From positions 1 to 12,182 of the forward strand of contig JAAYND010000128.1 in assembly GCA_012521035.1 (NCBI GenBank): a stretch of DNA of 12,182 nucleotides, read 5' to 3'. A program made the translations under genes and the position numbers. The stretch is from Methanomicrobiales archaeon (lineage in GTDB: Archaea > Halobacteriota > Methanomicrobia > Methanomicrobiales > Methanoculleaceae). Position 1 is the first letter of the stretch, and each line of letters opens with the position of its first letter. Of this stretch, positions 1-4,655 are shown piece after piece. The notes under the pieces are model-generated. The model saw only the letters and a list, made by a program, of their open reading frames with translations, searched no databases and was not told the origin of the DNA.

Positions 1-446
1 GCCAGGCGATCCCGGATCTCATCTGCTTCAAGTGTCGAGATCGCCTGAAGTTCGTCGAGCCCGATCGCACAGACATTCTCGTAGAAGACCTGGTCGCACG
101 GGCCAAGCAGTGATCCAGGTTCCAGTCCTTTTGCAGCGGTACCGTCGGCGAGGGTGAGGGATGGTAGGCCTTTGACGCCGGTGCGGGTGAGAGTGTAATC
201 CTGGCCATCCACCCACTGGAGATCCAGACGCCCCCCGGGCCTTCCGCCACTCAGAGGGCGGTAGTGATTCAGGTTTCTCCTCCCGTCCGGGAACCCATAC
301 AGCATCCGGCGGATGAAGGCGAGCAGGGTCGTCTTCCCGGCCTCGTTCGGGCCGACGATCACTGTCAGGGCCTCGCCGAATCGGGTGGGCGGCTTCCAGT
401 CATGGAATTTCCCGAACCCATCGATGTAGAGCGACCGGATCTTCAT
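1..446 (-). CDS. YhaN-like (SbcC/Rad50-type) AAA ATPase, N-terminal part; gene runs off the left edge
   Basis: This is the first 148 codons of a large SMC-like ATPase that would partner the nuclease encoded just before it. The start is ATG at 446, which overlaps the TGA of the upstream gene by 4 bp (ATGA, 443-446), so the two are probably translationally coupled. The visible N-terminus matches the AAA_27/YhaN type: an MKIRSLYIDGFGKF opening, a Walker A motif GPNEAGKTT at residues 32-40, then LLAFIRRMLYGFPD, a NHYRPLSGGRPGGRL block, and a FYENVCAIGLDELQ block that is characteristic of YhaN. The family is normally around 900 or more residues with a long coiled coil, a signature motif and Walker B near the C-terminus; none of that lies inside this window. 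The expected role is ATP-dependent DNA binding and gating of the nuclease in double-strand-break processing. The family call is firm from the motifs. The exact biological role is inferred. Confidence 0.9.
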   Translation of the reverse strand, partial: MKIRSLYIDGFGKFHDWKPPTRFGEALTVIVGPNEAGKTTLLAFIRRMLYGFPDGRRNLNHYRPLSGGRPGGRLDLQWVDGQDYTLTRTGVKGLPSLTLADGTAAKGLEPGSLLGPCDQVFYENVCAIGLDELQAISTLEADEIRDRL

Positions 447-1729
447 TCTTCTCCCCCCGAGAGATGGGAGAGGAGCAGGCTCTCGGCCTCGCGGATGATC
501 TCGCAGAACTCCTCCTCATCCGGTTCGCTCGTGTATGCCCGGGCCACGGACGACCGGTAGAGAGAGGAGATCTCCTCCCTCAGGCGGTTTCCGTCACCAG
601 ATACCGCCCGGTCGGTCTGCCTGCAGATCTCCCCGAGGATGTCGTCACGGACGAGGACCGCGTCGCGGTCGATGACGGGGACCGTCCGGCATAGGACCCG
701 CTCGATGGAGAACGGGTATCGATCGCCCGGCGGATCCTCGATGAGCCTCTCTTCGAGAGCGGTGATCCCTCCCTTTACCGTGAGTTCATGGTGAAGAGGT
801 GTCGCACCGGTGAGGAGGATCCGGCCGGCGACGGGTACCCCCTCCTCCCGGAGTATATGAGCGATCCTCCCCCGGATCTCCTCCTCAAGGGCCGCCGGGT
901 CCACAGAGTCGCTGAGATCGATCTCGATCTCCTTCCAGAGGTGCCTGCATGTCCTGGCGACATCGATCTCGACGGTGCCATCGGCATCGACCGTCACGAG
1001 ACGGCACCCGCGTTCACCCCTCTCTCCCATATCGCGCCCCTGCGGGTTGCCGGCGTAGATGATGTGCGGATCGCCGGCACTGAGGACCGTGGGTTGATGG
1101 ATGTGGCCGAGCGCCCAGTAGTCGTAGCCGCATCGCCTGAGATCCTGGATACTGCACGGGGCGTACGGTTCATGGCCCGCCGTCCCCCCGACGCTACAGT
1201 GGAGGAGACCTATCGTGAAGGGCCATTCGTCTTCCCGTCCGGGGAACTGCTCCGCAAGGTTATCGTAGATATGGGCTGTTGCAAAACTCATCCCCACGAT
1301 CGCCGCAAGGGGTCTGCCGTCTGGATCGCGGTGGATGACGACCTCGGGCTCGCTTGATGAGAAGATGGTGGTGTTCTCCGGCATCGTGATCGACTCCGAC
1401 CACGCATCATCCGGGTCATGGTTGCCCCGGACGACGTATGCGGCGATGCCGTTCTCGTCGAGCCGCCGGAGCCCCTCGATGAACTGGAGCTGCGCCCGAA
1501 TGTTTCGGTCCGCACTGTCGTAGGTGTCGCCGGCGACGAGCAGGAAGTCGACCTCCTCTCCTATGCAGAGGTCTACTATATTCCTCCAGGCGCTGTATGT
1601 CGCGTTGGCCAGAGTGGAGGCGCCTTCCTCATTCATCCCCGGCAGGTTCATGACCCGGCTTCCGAGGTGGAGGTCAGCGGTATGTACAAAGCGAAGGATG
1701 TGCGGGGAGTTCCCGGGCGGGGGAGGCAT
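443..1729 (-). CDS. YhaO-like (SbcD/Mre11-type) DNA repair metallophosphoesterase
   Basis: A 428-residue calcineurin-like phosphoesterase, the nuclease half of an SbcCD/Mre11-Rad50-like complex. All metal-binding motifs are visible in order: HTADLHLG (Asp19, His21), GDTYD (67-71), GNHD (102-105), LLHC (175-178) and GHIHQ (208-212). The later YAGNPQGRD block is typical of the YhaO branch rather than classical SbcD. The known chemistry of the family is Mn2+-dependent exo/endonuclease cleavage of DNA ends and hairpins. The start at 1729 is the only plausible one: no alternative start codon lies between it and the first motif, and a TATA box lies about 27 bp upstream, so the mRNA is probably leaderless. 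The gene is first in an operon, its TGA overlapping the ATG of the ATPase gene. YhaO/YhaN pairs are best known from bacteria, so in an archaeon this pair may have been acquired horizontally or may supplement the HerA-NurA-Mre11-Rad50 set; that is inference. Confidence 0.92.
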   Translation of the reverse strand: MPPPPGNSPHILRFVHTADLHLGSRVMNLPGMNEEGASTLANATYSAWRNIVDLCIGEEVDFLLVAGDTYDSADRNIRAQLQFIEGLRRLDENGIAAYVVRGNHDPDDAWSESITMPENTTIFSSSEPEVVIHRDPDGRPLAAIVGMSFATAHIYDNLAEQFPGREDEWPFTIGLLHCSVGGTAGHEPYAPCSIQDLRRCGYDYWALGHIHQPTVLSAGDPHIIYAGNPQGRDMGERGERGCRLVTVDADGTVEIDVARTCRHLWKEIEIDLSDSVDPAALEEEIRGRIAHILREEGVPVAGRILLTGATPLHHELTVKGGITALEERLIEDPPGDRYPFSIERVLCRTVPVIDRDAVLVRDDILGEICRQTDRAVSGDGNRLREEISSLYRSSVARAYTSEPDEEEFCEIIREAESLLLSHLSGGEE

Positions 1730-1750
1730 AGGGGACTATTTACCCGGTAC

Positions 1751-1760
1751 CTCTTATAAA
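1751..1760 (-). promoter_or_regulatory. TATA box of the nuclease-ATPase operon (leaderless)
   Basis: Read on the minus strand the site is TTTATAAGAG, a near-consensus archaeal box A. Its centre is about 27 bp from the ATG at 1729. Since archaeal transcription usually begins 24-28 bp after the TATA centre, the transcript should start at or within a few bases of the start codon. There is no room for a Shine-Dalgarno sequence. No clear BRE adenines are seen just upstream. Confidence 0.6.
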
Positions 1761-2131
1761 CCCATCCCCTGGATGAGATGCGGGGATCAGAGGTTTTCCT
1801 CGATCCGGTGACCCCGGGGGGTTCTGGTGTCTTGTCTGATCCGTTGATGGATCGTCCGGGTGACTCCCGCATCATCCCCTGGTAATGACTGAAGAGCTGG
1901 CTCTCTTCTGGAATTATGGCGGGGTGATCCGGGATAGAAGGCCCCGCATCGCTTTGCCACCCAACCTCCCCGCTCCCCGGGATTGCCAGACCTCTCACCT
2001 TCTTTCCCTCCTCCGGTCAGGGGCATGAGGGAAAGGGATCCCCCGTAAAGGTACCGGGGGTGATCAGCGCTACCGTTAATACCGCCGATGCGAAATTCAT
2101 TCTACCTGCCACAAACAGGAACCCGGATCAG
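1761..2131. other. Non-coding stretch between divergent transcription units
   Basis: This 371-bp gap separates the minus-strand repair operon from the plus-strand kinase HK1. Short open frames exist here on both strands, but none has a recognisable domain, a good ribosome binding site or a convincing start. The left end holds the repair-operon TATA box. A GC-rich inverted repeat lies at 2040-2060. A weak A/T element (AAATTCAT near 2092-2099) could serve as the HK1 TATA box, but it is far from consensus. Nothing else is recognised. Confidence 0.5.
2038..2065 (+). other. GC-rich stem-loop upstream of HK1
   Basis: CCCCCG (2040-2045) pairs with CGGGGG (2055-2060) across a 9-base loop. The flanking GAT/ATC bases can extend the stem past a 2-base bulge. 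The descending arm runs into GGGGGTGATC, which resembles a complete archaeal Shine-Dalgarno sequence, but no well-placed start codon in the HK1 frame follows it. It may be an RNA structure in the HK1 leader, a terminator-like element or chance in GC-rich DNA. Confidence 0.3.
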
Positions 2132-3820
2132 ATGTCGACATCATCCAGAACTCCACGAAAGAAGCCTGATCCTGCTGTGCAGGACGCGGGTGCACAGGAA
2201 AGCCCTGCAGAGCCCGGACAGTCCCACGACGACCGGATCCGCGAACTCCAGGCTGAGATAGACACTCTCCGCCGGGAGAACGAGGCGCTCAGGCTGGCCG
2301 ATGCCGGGCACAGGAGGAGCGAAGAGGCGCTACGTCGTGAGAATGAGCAGGTCGGCGCCATCCTCTCCGCGCTCGATACAGGGCAGTCCCTCATCGACCA
2401 GGATATGACGATCGTGTGGGTCAACCAGAAGACACGGGATCTTTTCCCCGGACATGACCCCATCGGCGACAGGTGCTATCGCCTGTTTGAAGGCATGGAC
2501 AGGCCGTGCGAGGTCTGCGCATCCCGGATTGCCCGTTTGACAGGCGAGGTCACGAAGACCGAGAAGTACGTCCCGTACCGCGGGCGCTGGCTCAGCATCG
2601 TCGCTCAGCCGGTGAAGGATGCAACCGGCCGGGTAACCCATATCCTTGAGAGTTTTGCGGATATCACCGAATGGAAGGAGGCCGAAGCAAAACTTCATGC
2701 CGCCGTGGAGGAGGAGCACCTGCGTGCCTCCATACTGGACGCGACCCTTGCATCGATCCCGTCCGCCGTCTTCATCTACGATGCCGACGGGGTCATCATC
2801 CGGGTGAACGATACGGTGCGCCAGATGATCCGTGGAGCGTCGGGCTCTTTTGATCCCGCCAGCTTCGAGAAACGCCGGGAGATCTTCGGGATCCTGCAGA
2901 TGGATGGGACGCCGATGCCCGTCGAGGCAGCCCCCTACTATCGGGCGCTGCAGGGAGAGACGGTGCAGGGAGAGGAGATGATGCTCACCAGGCTGGGCGA
3001 GGAGGTTCTCTGGGCGGATGTCTCGGCAGCCCCCATCCGCAACTCCGACGGTGCCATCGTCGGGGCCGTTTCCATCCTCACCGATATCACCGGGCGCAAA
3101 CGCGGTGAGGAGGCGCTCAGGCGGCATACTGAGGAACTCACCCGGCTTCATTGCGACCTGAAAGCAGCGAACCGGGAGGCAAACCTCTACCTTGACATCC
3201 TCACCCACGACATCGGCAACACCGAGAACGTCTCCCGTCTCTACGCCGATCTCCTGCTCGATACGCTTGGTGGTGAGGCAGCCGGATACGTGGAGAGTCT
3301 CCGGCGGAGCATCAACAGGAGCATCGAGATCCTGGGGAACGTCTCCACCATCCGCCGGATATACCGCGCTTCGCCAGAACTCACCCCGATCGATCTCGAT
3401 GAGACGATCACGGGGATGATCGCGGGTTTTCCCGCCGATATCATCCACTACGGCGGAACCCGCCACCGGGTCCTCGCCGACGATCTGCTCCCCGTGGTCT
3501 TCAACAACCTCATCGGGAACGCCGTGAAGCACGGCGGATCTGATGTCGAGGTCGAGATCAGGGTTGATGAGGTGGACGGCGAGGTGCAGATCTCGGTCGA
3601 GGATACCGGTCCTGGCGTGCCGGACTCTGAGAAAGACGCGATCTTCCGCCGCTACGAGCAGCAGAAACGGGGCGTCGGGGAGGGGCTCGGCCTCTACCTT
3701 GTGCAGATCCTTGTTGAGCACTATGGAGGCCGGATCTGGGTCGATGACCGGGTACCGGGCCACCCGGAGGAAGGCGCAGCGTTCAGATTCACGCTACAGA
3801 TTGCGCAGGGGGCAGAATGA
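2132..3820 (+). CDS. Soluble PAS-PAS sensor histidine kinase (HK1)
   Basis: A 562-residue cytoplasmic kinase with no membrane segment. Order of parts: a charged low-complexity N-terminus, a short coiled coil (about 33-72), PAS1 (about 73-190), PAS2 (about 205-330), a HisKA dimerisation helix with LDILTHDIGN (phospho-acceptor His359), and an HATPase domain with N-box NNLIGNAVKHGG from Asn458, G1 box VEDTGPGV (Asp491), an F-box IFRRYEQ and G2 box GVGEGLGLYL. The acidic residue and the Asn at +1 and +4 from His suggest both kinase and phosphatase ability. PAS1 carries Cys115, Cys126 and Cys129 (C-X10-C-X2-C), possibly metal or redox binding. The ATG at 2132 (AGGA 11 bases upstream) is preferred because the extra 24 residues from an in-frame GTG at 2060 look non-domain; GTG 2060 remains possible. 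No receiver-domain protein lies nearby, so the output partner is unknown. The kinase part is a close paralogue of HK2. Confidence 0.9.
   Translation: MSTSSRTPRKKPDPAVQDAGAQESPAEPGQSHDDRIRELQAEIDTLRRENEALRLADAGHRRSEEALRRENEQVGAILSALDTGQSLIDQDMTIVWVNQKTRDLFPGHDPIGDRCYRLFEGMDRPCEVCASRIARLTGEVTKTEKYVPYRGRWLSIVAQPVKDATGRVTHILESFADITEWKEAEAKLHAAVEEEHLRASILDATLASIPSAVFIYDADGVIIRVNDTVRQMIRGASGSFDPASFEKRREIFGILQMDGTPMPVEAAPYYRALQGETVQGEEMMLTRLGEEVLWADVSAAPIRNSDGAIVGAVSILTDITGRKRGEEALRRHTEELTRLHCDLKAANREANLYLDILTHDIGNTENVSRLYADLLLDTLGGEAAGYVESLRRSINRSIEILGNVSTIRRIYRASPELTPIDLDETITGMIAGFPADIIHYGGTRHRVLADDLLPVVFNNLIGNAVKHGGSDVEVEIRVDEVDGEVQISVEDTGPGVPDSEKDAIFRRYEQQKRGVGEGLGLYLVQILVEHYGGRIWVDDRVPGHPEEGAAFRFTLQIAQGAE
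3591..3761 (+). repeat. HK1 copy of a long dispersed repeat shared with HK2
   Basis: This 171-bp segment aligns without gaps to 12012-12182 in HK2. By eye, 153 of 171 bases agree. It encodes the G1, F and G2 ATP-binding boxes. A second block, 3475-3537 against 11893-11955, differs at only 3 of 63 bases. The flanking sensory regions are unrelated, which points to domain duplication or gene conversion between the kinases. Confidence 0.85.
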
Positions 3821-3841
3821 ACAGCAGGGCCGGCATGGACG

Positions 3842-4291
3842 TCACTCTCCCTCCTTATCATGTAAAACCAGGTATGTGTTCATCATCGTATGATGGGGCA
3901 CCTCCCCGAGGAGACCGGCCTCTGCGAGATCATTGAGCACCCTCTCGTAGCACTCCATCATCTCTTTCTCCTTTCGCTCCTCATCCCCGGGGATATCCGG
4001 GTTATAGCTGTACATCGACTCAAGGGTATCAAGGTCTTCAGTCGTCCCGTCCTCCCATATCCGGGTATGTTCATCCCCGAAGCGGTGGAAGCGGTAGAAC
4101 TCCAGGTACTCGTAGCCATTGACCTCTCCAAACACCCAGTTGAAGCGAAAGGTTGCAACCTGCATCGACCCGTTCTTTCTCTCTCGCAGCGCCTCCTCCG
4201 GTATCGCAAACAGCACCTGGTACATCTCTTCAAAGCGACGGTTCATCTCGATGAACTTCGCGCCTATCTTATCGATCGATCCCTTCTCCAT
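3842..4291 (-). CDS. Conserved-looking 149-residue protein of unknown function
   Basis: I do not recognise this protein. It is acidic, soluble, without signal peptide or membrane segment, and rich in Glu, Met and aromatic residues. The N-terminus (MEKGSIDKIGAKFIEMNRRF) looks like an amphipathic helix; the middle has an aromatic cluster (NGYEYLEFYRFHRFGDEH) and a predicted strand-rich part; the C-terminal third is again helical (KEKEMMECYERVLNDLAEAGLL). The gene is believable because a TATA-like element lies about 26 bp before the ATG, giving a leaderless message, and because it fills the gap between HK1 and CheBR1 convergently, ending 21 bp from the HK1 stop. Codon use agrees with the neighbours. 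Any link to the signalling genes around it is only by position. Confidence 0.75.
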   Translation of the reverse strand: MEKGSIDKIGAKFIEMNRRFEEMYQVLFAIPEEALRERKNGSMQVATFRFNWVFGEVNGYEYLEFYRFHRFGDEHTRIWEDGTTEDLDTLESMYSYNPDIPGDEERKEKEMMECYERVLNDLAEAGLLGEVPHHTMMNTYLVLHDKEGE

Positions 4292-4311
4292 GTCTGGTAA
4301 GACTCCGGGCT

Positions 4312-4321
4312 ATTATGTAAA
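4312..4321 (-). promoter_or_regulatory. TATA-like element of the 149-residue protein gene (leaderless)
   Basis: On the minus strand the site reads TTTACATAAT, an A/T island in GC-rich DNA, with its centre about 26 bp before the ATG at 4291. The spacing equals the archaeal TATA-to-start-site distance, so the transcript should begin at the start codon. This matches the arrangement at the nuclease gene. Confidence 0.5.
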
Positions 4322-4503
4322 CATTACCCCGGCCCGCTCTTCGCCATCCGCCCCGGGCCCCGGGGTAAACCTGGAAACCCCCGGGCTGTTATCGCACCGA
4401 TCTTCGGGGAAAACCGCCATCTTCGTTCTGATCGCACCCCGGCCCCGGGGGTATATCAGAAAGCCCTGGATCAAGAGATGCAGGGACGGCCGCCCCCTGT
4501 CAC

Positions 4504-4514
4504 AATAGATATAT
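4504..4514 (+). promoter_or_regulatory. Probable TATA box for CheBR1
   Basis: AATAGATATAT is the most A/T-rich stretch in the upstream region and fits an archaeal box A. Initiation would be expected about 26 bp later, near 4533-4538, leaving a leader of about 120 bases before the ATG at 4656. A second candidate, GGTATATC at 4450-4457, would give an even longer leader. The site is flanked by TGTCACA (4498-4504) and its inverted copy TGTGACA (4532-4538). Confidence 0.4.
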
Positions 4515-4525
4515 CCGCCCGGGTA

Positions 4526-4536
4526 TCACACTGTGA
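4526..4536. promoter_or_regulatory. Perfect dyad at the predicted CheBR1 start site (operator candidate)
   Basis: TCACACTGTGA is a perfect inverted repeat with 5-bp arms around one central base. It covers the position where transcription from the 4507-4514 TATA box should start, which is a common place for archaeal repressors to block polymerase. An arm-like TGTCACA occurs again at 4498-4504 on the other side of the TATA box. No regulator gene is visible in the window. Confidence 0.3.
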
Positions 4537-4655
4537 CATTGAGGTATAGCGATACGAAGATCCCCGTGGCAGAGGAGCCACTCAGGGAACCCGGAGATCC
4601 ATGGGAATACCCACTACCCGAGGCGACCCGCAAAAGAAGGTGAGGCGACTGTAGT

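Larger units (their letters stand above)
4322..4655. other. Non-coding region upstream of CheBR1
   Basis: These 334 bp lie between divergent genes. The left half (to about 4470) is very GC-rich with imperfect repeated blocks: two copies of a CCCCGG-rich element followed by GGTAAAC or GGTATAT (around 4350-4375 and 4437-4456), and CCGGGCTGTTAT at 4381, similar to CCGGGCTATTAT at 4305. The right half holds the likely CheBR1 promoter (TATA at 4507-4514), an 11-bp dyad at 4526-4536 and a leader of about 120 bases that ends in an AGGTGA ribosome binding site at 4638-4643. No convincing open frame was found in it. Confidence 0.5.

Noticed and set aside
264..1759. Several plus-strand open frames across the repair operon
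   Set aside because: They are antisense shadows; the minus strand codes for a nuclease and an ATPase with complete catalytic motifs.
1648..2026. Two overlapping minus-strand open frames of 116 and 79 codons upstream of the nuclease gene
   Set aside because: They have no domain and poor starts, and the longer one runs over the nuclease start and its TATA box.
2330..3763. Open frame of 477 codons antisense to HK1
   Set aside because: It is a shadow of the GC-rich sense gene, with low-complexity composition and no domain, while HK1 has all kinase boxes.
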